This document shows positions 26,388 through 35,436 of a DNA stretch of 64,000 nt, piece after piece. The DNA is from JBDGYW01 sp964580055 (GTDB lineage: Bacteria; Gemmatimonadota; Gemmatimonadetes; Gemmatimonadales; GWC2-71-9). The notes under the pieces were generated by a model. It made no database searches. It was not told where the DNA came from and was given only the letters and a program-made list of their open reading frames with translations. The DNA lies in contig CAZOJI010000018.1 of the NCBI GenBank assembly GCA_964580055.1, positions 1-64,000 on the forward strand, given 5' to 3'. Both the position numbers and the translations under genes were made by a program. Every line of letters starts with the position of its first letter. Positions within the stretch are counted from its first letter, which is position 1.

Positions 26388-26714
26388 ATGTGGCGTCTAT
26401 TGAAGATAGTGTTTGTTCTCGCCCTCGTTGGCGGCCTTCTGTGCGGGGCTTCATATGCGGGTAGCCGGGCCGCTGCAGGCAAGGTGGTCGGGCCCAACCC
26501 CTCGTTCATGGGCGAACGCACCATCCAGCTCAATCTCAAGGGCTTAGAGGAATTGGACGGCAATCCTCGCGCATGGGTTTATACCTACGGCCCCACCGAA
26601 TTACCGGGCGTACGTGAGGCAACGATATACATAACCTTGGAAGGCAAAATCATCAGGACGCGGCCCAGAAACCTGGCGGAGCGAATCGAGCATTATCGGG
26701 ACCGAGACCCTTGA
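26388..26714 (+). CDS. Small membrane-anchored protein of unknown function
   Basis: 108 residues from ATG 26388, which follows caggag 5 nt upstream; the open frame begins earlier at 26175 but that part looks random. An N-terminal helix (LLKIVFVLALVGGLLCGASYA) is either an anchor or a signal peptide, followed by a short beta-rich domain (GERTIQLNLKGLEEL, REATIYITLEGKIIRTRP). No domain is recognised. The upstream gap (26065-26387) between divergent genes holds nothing else I can support. Confidence 0.6.
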   Translation: MWRLLKIVFVLALVGGLLCGASYAGSRAAAGKVVGPNPSFMGERTIQLNLKGLEELDGNPRAWVYTYGPTELPGVREATIYITLEGKIIRTRPRNLAERIEHYRDRDP

Positions 26715-26844
26715 TCCTCCTTATTGTTCAGTACCCCTCCCATTACTTCGAATGGGTACGGTACGATTCCTCGTGGTGGCTCCATTGCCTCCCAGCCAGG
26801 GATTTTTCGTAGTACGCTGCACGTTGTAATACAGGAGAACGCCG

Positions 26845-27426
26845 ATGTTGCACGACCTCGTGCTCGAAAACCGCAGTTACCGACGTTTCCAAGAAGACGT
26901 TGAGGTTGACTCGTCTTTGCTGCGAGACCTGGTTGACCTTGCCAGGCTCTCCGCCTCCGGTTCCAACGCCCAGCCGTTGAAGTTCGTGCTGTCGAACAAC
27001 CACACCAGAAACGCCAAGATCTTCTCGACGCTCAGTTGGGCCGGGTACTTGAAGGACTGGCCGGGCCCTGACGAAGGAGAGAGACCTTCCGCCTACATCG
27101 TCATCTTGTTGGACACCAGGGTCCGCAAGGACGCCGGATGCGATCACGGCATCGCGGCACAGAGCATTCTGCTCGGCGCAGTTGAAAAGGGCTTGGGCGG
27201 CTGCATGTTAGGGTCGATCAGAAAACAGGAACTGAGCGAGGCCCTCTGCATGCCATCCCACTTCGAGATCCTCCTGGTGATCGCGCTGGGGAAGCCCGCG
27301 GAGTCGGTGCGAGTGGAGACGGTGGGTCCCGATGGAGACATCAAGTACTGGCGTGGGGAAGACGGCGTGCACCATGTTCCCAAGCGTTCGTTGGACGAGT
27401 TGATTGTGAGCGTGGGCTCGGATTAG
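26845..27426 (+). CDS. Nitroreductase family protein
   Basis: FMN-dependent reductase fold, 193 residues. It has the N-terminal flavin Arg motif NRSYRRF, the SGSNAQPLKFVL segment that contacts FMN phosphate, and the C-terminal LGGCMLGSIRK and VIALGKPAE blocks. Substrates range from nitroaromatics to quinones and enals; nothing here distinguishes them. It is monocistronic and converges on the acyl-CoA dehydrogenase; the 170-nt gap holds no clear terminator. Confidence 0.9.
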   Translation: MLHDLVLENRSYRRFQEDVEVDSSLLRDLVDLARLSASGSNAQPLKFVLSNNHTRNAKIFSTLSWAGYLKDWPGPDEGERPSAYIVILLDTRVRKDAGCDHGIAAQSILLGAVEKGLGGCMLGSIRKQELSEALCMPSHFEILLVIALGKPAESVRVETVGPDGDIKYWRGEDGVHHVPKRSLDELIVSVGSD

Positions 27427-27599
27427 TCCTCGGGCACGCTCCGTCCCGGAACGGTTGCCCTTGGACTCCCGACTCCGTCTCGACAAGCTATGATGCCTCG
27501 ACCAAGTGACGCCGGCACGACGGCGTTGCGAAAGGTCCGTCACAACCTCACGCTAGCGAATCACATGAGTCTACTGCAACCGTTCGGCTACCGTTACGC

Positions 27600-28835
27600 T
27601 CACGCAAACCGCGACAGCACGTCCCTCGCTATGACTAGCCGTTGAATCTCACTCGTCCCTTCGCCGATCTCATTGATCTTCGCGTCGCGCATCATGCGTT
27701 CCACCGGATAATCAGTGGTGTACCCATAACCGCCGTGCAGCTGCACCGCCTTGGTGGTGACACGCATACACACTTCCGAAGCGTATAGCTTCGCCATCGC
27801 CGAAAAAGTCGCGTATTCCTTTCCGTTCTGCTTCAGCCATGCCGAGTGAAATACCAGGTGGCGAGCGGCCTGTATCTCCGTCGCCATGTCGGCGAGAGCG
27901 AACTGAGTTGCCTGAAAGGTCGAAATCGGCTTGCCGAACTGTTTTCGCTCCAGTGTATACTTCGCAGATTCCTCGTAGGCGCCCTGCGCGAGACCGAGCG
28001 CCAATGCGCCAACTCCAATGCGTCCGGCATCGAGAGTCTTGAACGCGACCTTGACACCACCACCCAATTCCCCTAGTACGTTCTCCTTGGGCACAACGGC
28101 GTCTTCAAATATCAGCTCGGTTGTGTTAGAAGAACGCCAACCCATCTTGGATTCTTCTTTCCCACAGCGGAAACCCGGGGTTTTCTCCAAATCGGCTGAG
28201 TGCCCGACGCCCAACTGCTCGGTCACCTTCATATCAGTGGTATCCTTGCAGACAACGAAGGCGCTGATACCTTTGCTCCGCTTTTCAGCATGCTTGTCTG
28301 TGCGGGCAGTAATGACAGCGACCTCTCCCACACCACCGTTCGTAATGAAGACCTTCGAGCCGTTGATCAGATAGTGGTCGCCCTTGTCCTCGGCAAATGT
28401 CTCGAGGCCGACCACGTCCGAGCCGGCATTGGGCTCAGTTACGCCGAGGCATCCAAGTACCTGACCGGATGCCATCAGAGGCACGTATTTCTTCTTCTGT
28501 TCATCGGTGCCGAACTCCACGATCGGCGAGGTGCCGAGTGTGATATGCGCAGAACAGGTTATGGAATGGCTGGCATCGACGCGCGCGAGTTCCTCTACAG
28601 CGATCGCGTAGGAGATCTCGTCCATCCCGGCGCCACCCATTTCCGGATCCCATGGGATCCCCAGGAAGCCCAGCTCTCCCATTTTCTTCACGTTGTCCCA
28701 GTGGAATTTGTGCTCGCGATCGAGCTCCCCAGCGACCGGTCGAATCTCCGATTCGGCGAAATCCCGGACGAGCTCACGCACCTGGTGATGTTCTTCTTTG
28801 AAATAGGGAAGGTCGTACATATCTGTCATCTTCAT
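27600..28835 (-). CDS. Acyl-CoA dehydrogenase
   Basis: FAD enzyme making the first double bond in acyl-CoA beta-oxidation, passing electrons to ETF. 411 residues with the family blocks GCLGVTEPNAGSD (FAD/substrate), KVFITNGG, the R-x-x-A-x-G-QG region (LALGLAQGAYEESAKYT), QLHGGYGYTTDYPVERMMRD, and the catalytic Glu in IGEGTSEIQR at the short/branched-chain acyl-CoA dehydrogenase position. Chain-length preference cannot be read with certainty. ATG 28835 or one of the two in-frame ATGs just after it may be used. Confidence 0.95.
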   Translation of the reverse strand: MKMTDMYDLPYFKEEHHQVRELVRDFAESEIRPVAGELDREHKFHWDNVKKMGELGFLGIPWDPEMGGAGMDEISYAIAVEELARVDASHSITCSAHITLGTSPIVEFGTDEQKKKYVPLMASGQVLGCLGVTEPNAGSDVVGLETFAEDKGDHYLINGSKVFITNGGVGEVAVITARTDKHAEKRSKGISAFVVCKDTTDMKVTEQLGVGHSADLEKTPGFRCGKEESKMGWRSSNTTELIFEDAVVPKENVLGELGGGVKVAFKTLDAGRIGVGALALGLAQGAYEESAKYTLERKQFGKPISTFQATQFALADMATEIQAARHLVFHSAWLKQNGKEYATFSAMAKLYASEVCMRVTTKAVQLHGGYGYTTDYPVERMMRDAKINEIGEGTSEIQRLVIARDVLSRFA

Positions 28836-29022
28836 TGCCCATCTTGTAAGTCAGGAGTGAGAACGAGTTGCGTTGATCAGGGAGTAATATAGTTGGAGGC
28901 ACACTTCAAAGTGATCGCCGGCGGACACCGATGACCGTGACTGGAGCGACGAGGGTGGAAGTCCCAATGGTTGAGCTGCAAAGCCGGTAACGGTATACGG
29001 TGGCCCAAAAGCCACCGCACCG

Positions 29023-29670
29023 CTATTCGAGCGCTTTCGGTGGGCCAAGCACTTCTCGCATCACAAACGCATGCCTGAGCTCACGACGCGACAGGTTTCT
29101 CTTTCGTTTCGACCTCTCACGGATGGAATACGGTTCCGGCTCGGGCGTCTCCTCGATGCGATACGGTTGCTCGGCTGTAACGTCGTCAAGGGCGTAGGGT
29201 CGCTGTGATACGGCTTCCCAAGCTGAATAAGGGCTTCGTGTCGGCAACTGCGGTTTCCCTGCCGGCTCACCAGTTTCCTCGTAGATCTCACGGCCGGCGG
29301 CCTCGAGAGTCTCCAGAGACTCTGTTTCATCATCGATCTCGGGGAGCCGCACCGAATGCTCGCGAACCGGCTCGCCCTGTTGCTGCAACAGGGCGAGCAG
29401 TTCATCAGCAACGCTCCTTTTGGGCTCTACCATCCTGTCCGCGTAGCCGGGAGCCGCACGGGCCGGGTACGGCTTTGTGTCCGGTCGCGGGACCTCGAGA
29501 GGCTCGGCTCTCTCCGGTTCGGTATCGCTGTCGCTGTCTTCCATCTCCGGATCGTCTCGCCGTGGCTCGGCTCTCTGCTTCACCGGCGCGCGCTTCTTCC
29601 TCTTGGCGCCGGAGATGAGACCGAACAGTATGAACAGGACGACGAAGATCAGCTGGCCCAGTTCCTCCAT
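29023..29670 (-). CDS. Membrane-anchored acidic, low-complexity protein next to floA
   Basis: 215 residues: one N-terminal transmembrane helix (QLIFVVLFILFGLISG), a basic stop-transfer patch (KRKKRAPVKQR), then a long Asp/Glu/Pro-rich region likely to be disordered, ending in a basic helix (RSKRKRNLSRRELRHAFVMREVLG) of the kind often found at the C-terminus of proteins encoded beside SPFH genes. It starts 3 nt after the floA stop, so it is surely co-translated and may be a partner of the flotillin scaffold. No enzymatic motif. Confidence 0.75.
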   Translation of the reverse strand: MEELGQLIFVVLFILFGLISGAKRKKRAPVKQRAEPRRDDPEMEDSDSDTEPERAEPLEVPRPDTKPYPARAAPGYADRMVEPKRSVADELLALLQQQGEPVREHSVRLPEIDDETESLETLEAAGREIYEETGEPAGKPQLPTRSPYSAWEAVSQRPYALDDVTAEQPYRIEETPEPEPYSIRERSKRKRNLSRRELRHAFVMREVLGPPKALE

Positions 29671-29673
29671 GGA

Positions 29674-30663
29674 TCAGCTCTCCTTGGACTCCTCATCCGA
29701 TGCAATACTGCGTCGCATGGCCGTGTCGCTCTCGATGTTCCGGTAACGTTGGTAATCCATCACTCCGAGGCGTCCATTGCGAAATGCTTCTGCAATAGCC
29801 AAAGGGACCTGAGCCTCTGCCTCGACTACTCTGGCTCGCATCTCCTGAGTTCGGGCACTCATCTCTTGCTCTTCCGCCACGGCCATCGCTCGTCGCTTTT
29901 CGGCCTGCGCCTGAGCTATGCGCTTGTCGGCTTCCGCCTGGTCTGTCTGCAGCTCCGCACCGATGTTCTTGCCGACGTCCACGTCCGCAATGTCGATCGA
30001 GAGAATCTCATAGGCGGTACCGGCATCGAGACCCTTCGATAGCACCGTCCTGGAGATCACATCGGGGTTTTCCAGCACTGCCTTGTGGCTCTCGGACGAG
30101 CCGATGGTCGAAACGATTCCCTCGCCGACCCTGGCCAGGATCGTCTCCTCACCGGCACCTCCAACCAATCGGTTGATGTTTGCGCGAACGGTGACTCGAG
30201 CCACGGCAATCAGCTGGATGCCGTCCGTGGCCATCGCAGCCACTTTGGGAGTCTGAATCACCTTGGGATTAACCGACACCTGCACGGCCTCGTGCACATC
30301 TCTCCCAGCAAGGTCTATAGCGGCGGCCTTCTGAAAGGGTAGCTCGATGCCAGCTTTGTCCGCCGAGATTAGCGCTCGCACGACACGGTCGACATTGCCG
30401 CCGGCCAGGTAGTGGGCTTCCAGCTCGTTCGTCATCAAGTCAATCCCCGCCTTGGTGGCCGCGATCAGCGGACGGACAACTGCCGGCGGGCTCACCTTGC
30501 GGAGCCTCATTCCAATCAGACTGCTCAACCCAAGACGCACTCCCGAAAAGCGCGCCTCGATGAACAGTCGGATCGGTATGTACGACGCGATTATCGCGAT
30601 AAAAACGATGGCTAGAATGAGCAGTACGATGCCTGCTCCCAGGGTAAGATCTTGCATCTGCAT
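29674..30663 (-). CDS. floA: Flotillin-like protein FloA
   Basis: SPFH-family scaffold that organises membrane microdomains. From ATG 30663 (SD AGGAAGGGG) the protein has 329 residues: an N-terminal membrane hairpin (GAGIVLLILAIVFIAIIASYIPIRLFIEA), the FloA/YqfA core (KVSPPAVVRPLIAATKAGI, VSVNPKVIQTPKVAAMA, DGIQLIAVARVTVRANI), and an Ala/Glu-rich coiled coil (EADKRIAQAQAEKRRAMA) that drives oligomerisation. It follows nfeD by 22 nt, the classic NfeD-flotillin pair. Confidence 0.95.
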   Translation of the reverse strand: MQMQDLTLGAGIVLLILAIVFIAIIASYIPIRLFIEARFSGVRLGLSSLIGMRLRKVSPPAVVRPLIAATKAGIDLMTNELEAHYLAGGNVDRVVRALISADKAGIELPFQKAAAIDLAGRDVHEAVQVSVNPKVIQTPKVAAMATDGIQLIAVARVTVRANINRLVGGAGEETILARVGEGIVSTIGSSESHKAVLENPDVISRTVLSKGLDAGTAYEILSIDIADVDVGKNIGAELQTDQAEADKRIAQAQAEKRRAMAVAEEQEMSARTQEMRARVVEAEAQVPLAIAEAFRNGRLGVMDYQRYRNIESDTAMRRSIASDEESKES

Positions 30664-30685
30664 ATATCCCCTTCCTAGTGAGCCT

Positions 30686-32020
30686 TCAGGCCTCCGGCAT
30701 TTCACCCGTCGGTTCAACGACGTGCCGATATCCTTCCGCGCGTATGATACGCACGCTGGTACCCTTAGCTAAGAAGCCAACATCGGAAACGACATCCAAC
30801 CGCTCGTCGCCAACCTGCGCAGTACCGGAGGGTCTGAGATCGGTGACGGCCACTCCCACAGCTCCAACGAGCTCTTCGCGAATCGGTTCTGCGATGTAAC
30901 CCGCATCCCTATCAGTCGCGGTTCGTAGGAATATCCCACGTCCGCTCGTGTTGGACGGCATGTATTTCAGCAATACCGTTAGGACGACGGCCACGATGCT
31001 GGCTGCCACTACCAGAATTCCAGATGCCCTCGCCATGTCAGCCCATGTTGGAATCGCGCCCAGCAGTGCCATGAAGGTGGCTGCACCGATGCACACGATT
31101 GCAACGATGCCCGCCAATCCGAAACCGGGCACAACGAATATCTCTATCCCCATCGCTACCATACCAACGCCGAGGAGGATTATTTCCTCCCAACCCGCCA
31201 ACCCGACGATCAAGTGGCTGCCGAAAAAGGCGCCCAACGCCAATATGCCAGCGAGTCCAGCGAGCCCGAAAGTAGGCGTCTTGATCTCGATTATGAGCCC
31301 GAGAGTTCCAAGCGAAAGCAAAATAGGGGCAACCATGGGATTCGAAAGGAAACGGACCAGCCTTTCGGCCCAATTCACCGTGACAGTTCCAACCGTTCTA
31401 GCACCGAGTCCAACTTGGGTCAGCATGTCGCTCAGGTTCTCAGCCTCACCGTGCGCAACGCCCAGTTCAACCGCTTCGCGACCCGTGAGCGTGAGCAGCT
31501 TCCCCGAATCTACCACCCCCTCGATTTCTATCTCCTCGTCCACCATGGCCTCGGCGATACGCGGATCGAACCCCCGTCGCTCGGCGAGCGCACGAAACTC
31601 ACCACGCATAGCAGAAACCATCTTTTCAGACGCCTTCTCACCTCCGCCAACCACGGGCGTGGCGGCGCCAATGGATGAACCGGGCGTCATGAAGATGGAG
31701 TCCGCCGCCAACGCGATCATGGCACCCGCGCTCCATGCGTTGTGGCTAACCAGAGCGTAAACCGGGATCTCGCTTGCGGAAACGGCAGTCACTATCTTCT
31801 GTGCCGCGTCGACACGACCGCCGAAAGTGTCAATGTCCAGAACAATGGCTGGCGCACCGGCCTCATTCGCCTCTCTCACGCCGCGACTCACATAGGGAGC
31901 GAGACCCAACTCGATAGTGCCAGTCACGACTATCCGGCTGACCGCTTGGTCCTGAGCCGACACCGGTTGTCCCAGTGCGGCGATGCTCGCAGCGGCAACA
32001 ACGATTGGCCAGCGCATCAT
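30686..32020 (-). CDS. nfeD: NfeD-type membrane serine protease
   Basis: Long-form NfeD: an N-terminal ClpP-class serine protease domain, transmembrane helices and a C-terminal OB fold. A signal peptide follows ATG 32020 (SD GGAGA). The protease part has DIDTFGGRVDAA and the nucleophile in NAWSAGAMIALAADS; about five hydrophobic helices follow, then the OB-like domain (VGAVGVAVTDLRPSGTAQVGDERLDV with EGYRH). Long NfeDs are thought to process or quality-control membrane proteins with their flotillin partner, here the next gene, floA. The upstream 450 nt hold a structured RNA candidate. Confidence 0.94.
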   Translation of the reverse strand: MMRWPIVVAAASIAALGQPVSAQDQAVSRIVVTGTIELGLAPYVSRGVREANEAGAPAIVLDIDTFGGRVDAAQKIVTAVSASEIPVYALVSHNAWSAGAMIALAADSIFMTPGSSIGAATPVVGGGEKASEKMVSAMRGEFRALAERRGFDPRIAEAMVDEEIEIEGVVDSGKLLTLTGREAVELGVAHGEAENLSDMLTQVGLGARTVGTVTVNWAERLVRFLSNPMVAPILLSLGTLGLIIEIKTPTFGLAGLAGILALGAFFGSHLIVGLAGWEEIILLGVGMVAMGIEIFVVPGFGLAGIVAIVCIGAATFMALLGAIPTWADMARASGILVVAASIVAVVLTVLLKYMPSNTSGRGIFLRTATDRDAGYIAEPIREELVGAVGVAVTDLRPSGTAQVGDERLDVVSDVGFLAKGTSVRIIRAEGYRHVVEPTGEMPEA

Positions 32021-32187
32021 TGATTCTCCGTTATTATGGAAGACACCCCTCAACACAAGGTAGGGACACTTTCCCGGCGGCGGAAGATGGGAGCGTCTAC
32101 TCCATTTCCGCACCTGCTTGTGTCGCAGTTCACACTCTCGTGCTCGTATTGCGGTCTCAGTCCACCAATGCTAACCTAATTGATACG

Positions 32188-32290
32188 AAAAGACTGCGGC
32201 GTGCTGAGCCGGGCTAGCGTGGTCCCGCTCGTCCCCTCCCGACGAGTAATCTTGCTGGGCAGCAAGGCGCTCAACGCACCGCAGTTTTTT
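32188..32290 (+). ncRNA. Candidate structured RNA: closing stem, three hairpins, oligo-U end
   Basis: A closing helix pairs 32193-32208 with 32270-32285 (14 pairs of 16, one G-U) and can be extended by an A-rich/T-rich flank. Inside, three hairpins are packed with almost no spacer: 32210-32227 (cggg/cccg), 32228-32246 (ctcgtc/gacgag, loop ccctccc) and 32251-32266 (cttgct/agcaag, loop gggc). Six T follow the closing stem on the plus strand. No ORF covers it; no plus-strand gene lies upstream or close downstream. A weak promoter-like pair (ttgcgg 32149-32154, 17 nt, taacct 32172-32177) precedes it. It matches no riboswitch, 6S or SRP consensus I know. It could instead be an elaborate recQ terminator on the minus strand or a short palindromic mobile repeat. 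Confidence 0.45.
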
Positions 32291-32477
32291 CGTGTCTTTG
32301 TTTGTATTCGGCATGTGAAGGTTGGCAAGTTCCGCACCACCCTCTTCTACCGACGTAACACTCTGCCAGTCAACCACCTAGGTCTTCCAATTCATCGGCG
32401 GACAAGGCACGAGTGACCGGTTTCGCGGCAACTTGTTCCCAAAAGCGGACACCTCATGGCATGCGCGCCAGCGTGCG

Positions 32478-33788
32478 TCATTTCGCACACCGATCGCATC
32501 CAGAACACCTCTCCAGACTCTCGCCAAGATAGTCGAGCAGGGCTTTGCGTCGGCATTGACGAGTGTGTACATAGGCTCGCATCGTTTTCATGCCGCTCCT
32601 CTTCGCTTCCCAGGAAGCGGATACGGACCCAACAGGCCGCTTGCCGCTCACTCCAGCCATTCGAGCGGCCAACACCAAATCACCCTTTGTCCATAGCATC
32701 TCACATCGCGACGCCTCTCCGTCCCGACCGGCACGCCCAGCCTCTTGGAAATAGGCCTCCGGCCGGGCAGGCACTCCCAGATGAACGACCAGACGCACGT
32801 CCGGTTTGTCGATGCCCATTCCAAAAGCATTGGTCGCCACCATGACTCTCACTCGCCCGTCGATGAACCGGGCCAGGAGAGCGCGGCGTGCAGCGGGGGG
32901 CAGTCCGGCATGGTAGGGTGCCGCTCGAAAACCCCAGCGCCGCAGCACGGACGCGATGCCGTCAGTGCGATCGCGGGTTTGCACGTACACGATGGCAGTG
33001 CCGTCAGTTGCTCTGAGCAACCTCGCCGCTTCACGCACTCTTTCGCTCTCGCTCCGGAATTGTCTGGCGCTGAAGAAGAGATTGGGACGGTCGAAAGACT
33101 GGACGACTCGCACCGGGTTCTCTAGCCCGAGCACCCGCACAATGTCCGAACGCGTGGACGGCGTGGCAGTTGCAGTAACGGCCATTGTCGGCGGACGTCC
33201 GACCGCGCGTCGAAATGCGCCCAACCCCCTGAAGTGCGGACGGAAGTCATGCCCCCATTCGCTAATGCAATGCGCCTCGTCTATCGCGAGAAATGTCACC
33301 TGGAGCCGAGGTACTGAATTGACGAGCCCCTTGACTCGCTCCGGTGCGACGTAGAGTAGCTTTAATCGGCCACCCAGGAGGGCATCCCACACTGCGCGCT
33401 GTGACTGGCGGGGTTGGGTACTGCTCAGGTAGGCAGCCGCAACACCCCGCTTCTTCAGCGCGTCGACCTGGTCCTGCATCAGCGATATCAGTGGCGAAAC
33501 AACGAGCGTCAGTCCGCCCAGTACCAGAGCCGGCACCTGAAAGCAAAGCGACTTTCCACCGCCTGTCGGCAGCACCGCCAGACAGTCACGCCCATTCAAG
33601 GCGGCCAGTACGGTCTTCCGTTGATGGTAGCGGAAGTCCGGGTATCGCCATACGGACTCTAGAACATGCCTGGCTTCGACCAATCCTGGAGCGGACCGCT
33701 GGCCTACTCCACAATGAGTTCGACGTTCGAGACTGAGCGAGGGTTGAGCATTCCTCTTCGCGGCCAGATCGGGGGCTGTTGCAGACAT
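32478..33788 (-). CDS. RecQ-family ATP-dependent DNA helicase, short form
   Basis: 3'-5' DNA helicase acting in recombination and fork repair. It has all helicase motifs: motif 0 FRYHQ, Walker A LPTGGGKSLCFQ, DEAHCISEWGHDFRP, TATATP, FDRPNLFF, VATNAFGMGIDKPDVR and the QEAGRAGRD motif VI. At 436 residues it ends just after the zinc-binding cysteines (CRRKALLDYLG, CSGCDRC) and has no winged-helix or HRDC domain, which is shorter than E. coli RecQ by about 170 residues. Either this is a natural minimal RecQ or the 3' end is lost; the following 180 nt show no continuation. Confidence 0.92.
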   Translation of the reverse strand: MSATAPDLAAKRNAQPSLSLERRTHCGVGQRSAPGLVEARHVLESVWRYPDFRYHQRKTVLAALNGRDCLAVLPTGGGKSLCFQVPALVLGGLTLVVSPLISLMQDQVDALKKRGVAAAYLSSTQPRQSQRAVWDALLGGRLKLLYVAPERVKGLVNSVPRLQVTFLAIDEAHCISEWGHDFRPHFRGLGAFRRAVGRPPTMAVTATATPSTRSDIVRVLGLENPVRVVQSFDRPNLFFSARQFRSESERVREAARLLRATDGTAIVYVQTRDRTDGIASVLRRWGFRAAPYHAGLPPAARRALLARFIDGRVRVMVATNAFGMGIDKPDVRLVVHLGVPARPEAYFQEAGRAGRDGEASRCEMLWTKGDLVLAARMAGVSGKRPVGSVSASWEAKRSGMKTMRAYVHTRQCRRKALLDYLGESLERCSGCDRCAK

Positions 33789-33940
33789 ATTCGCGGGACA
33801 CCCCTGTCCATTCAGTGCTCCAACGACTATACACTATCGCACCCAGACGACTGTACCAGTTCTCTGCAAGCAGAATCAGAAAAACGCCAGACGGTATTCG
33901 GTGAGTTGGATCAAAGACATGTCAATATCGGTCGTCCGGT

Positions 33941-35137
33941 TCAGCGGCTGTACGGAAGCAGTAGGTCCGCTATTACCGGACGGTGATCCGAGCCGAAGTC
34001 GGGACCGACGATGGTCCGTTCAACTTGCAGCTTCGGACCTACCAGTATGTGGTCTATGCGCGCCCTGATCCATCCGGCGAACCTCGTGTACCCGAACCCG
34101 AATCCGGAGTGCGAGAACGCATTCGTGAGATCGCGCCAGTGCCTTCGGTAGATGACACTCTCAACTGGAAGGTTGAAACCTCCCAAGACAATGATCGCGT
34201 CACCGCCCGCATCTACCATTTCGCGCGCTTGACGGCTTTCGATATCCCGAACGACCGACTTCGAACCTAGCGTGCTCAGACTCTCCGACACATGCCCTTC
34301 GCGCACCGGAGCAAGCCCCTTTCTCGGTGTGTCGAGATGGAGGTTCGTGAGATGCAGCTCTCGCTCACCCAAATCGATCGTATGCTCGATCACCATCCCC
34401 GATCCACCGGCGAATCTGATGTTCTCCCTATCTAGTTGGCGCAGTCCAATCAAGGGAAACCGACTCACCAAACAAAGCTGGTCTCGAATACTGGTGTGCC
34501 AGGCAATCTCAGGTAACTCACGAACCGCAGAAGCCAGCGCACTGCCACATTCCTGAAAGCCTATGATGTCGGCTCTCGTCTTCTCGATGATCCATGGTAA
34601 GGACGTGTTGAGAGTGCGGCCACCAGCGGCATTGTAGGTCACGACCCGGAGCGGCATTCCGTTTGTCTCGGCTCCTGTCCACCTACGCCAGCCGATGTTG
34701 AACCCCATGATGGGCACCAACACGATCATTGCCGCGATGAGGAGGGGCACACTCAACCGCGGTTTCGACGGTACTGCAAAAACCCCGAGAACAACGAGCG
34801 GAAGCAAAAGGATCCACCTGGGTCCGAAGAGCAGGACGGTCATCGGTCCCCATCTATCGCCCCCTGCCCACAATCCAAACCAGGTCAGCAGCACAAAGAC
34901 GAGATACACCCATACTCCCCAAAAACCCAGGCGCCGCATAGGCGTAGCTCCGTGGGCACGATAAGATGCCGCCAGAAAGGCGAGCATTCTCCTCACTCGA
35001 GTTGGATCAACCTGAGAACCGCACTTGGAACAGCGCGCCGAAGACAAGAACCGACCCGGTTTGAGACGCACCCTGTGTTTCCCCGACGCACACGGTACGA
35101 TGATGTCCACCCGGTTCCTACTCTCCTCGCGATTCAT
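33941..35137 (-). CDS. Membrane protein with endonuclease/exonuclease/phosphatase (EEP) domain, GDFN Asp replaced
   Basis: 398 residues from ATG 35137: an N-terminal zinc-ribbon-like segment (CASGKHRVRL...CSKCGSQV), three to four transmembrane helices (about 60-155), then an extracytoplasmic EEP domain (LRVVTYNAAGG, DIIGFQECG, LHLTNLHLDTP, GSDHRPVIADL). The usual catalytic GDFN block reads GGFN (ILGGFNLPVES): a single A-to-G change would turn the metal/base aspartate to glycine. Other active-site residues are present. So it may be inactive, altered, or carry a recent mutation. Substrate unknown. The long frame begins at 35236, but the chosen ATG fits the domain start. Confidence 0.83.
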   Translation of the reverse strand: MNREESRNRVDIIVPCASGKHRVRLKPGRFLSSARCSKCGSQVDPTRVRRMLAFLAASYRAHGATPMRRLGFWGVWVYLVFVLLTWFGLWAGGDRWGPMTVLLFGPRWILLLPLVVLGVFAVPSKPRLSVPLLIAAMIVLVPIMGFNIGWRRWTGAETNGMPLRVVTYNAAGGRTLNTSLPWIIEKTRADIIGFQECGSALASAVRELPEIAWHTSIRDQLCLVSRFPLIGLRQLDRENIRFAGGSGMVIEHTIDLGERELHLTNLHLDTPRKGLAPVREGHVSESLSTLGSKSVVRDIESRQAREMVDAGGDAIIVLGGFNLPVESVIYRRHWRDLTNAFSHSGFGFGYTRFAGWIRARIDHILVGPKLQVERTIVGPDFGSDHRPVIADLLLPYSR

Positions 35138-35436
35138 GGTGTAGCGGCCTTCACACCATTTCGTAGCAGGCTCTGATGATTCCGTCGACCCTGGCGACGT
35201 CTTCGGGGCGAGGCCGCGGTGTGACCGCCTGTCCACACAAATATGATGTCGGAAACAGTATGGCCAATACCAGCGGGGGTCGTTTCGGGATGGTGAAGTT
35301 CATTGTTGCCGCCTCCGGTATTGACGAACTGGTCGCACTTCACTGGCCGGTGACGTTAGCCAGCATGTCTTGCTGTTCAGCTACGAATGCAAGTATCACT
35401 GCCGGTTGCGTGAAAGTGTAGCTATCATCAGTCGCT

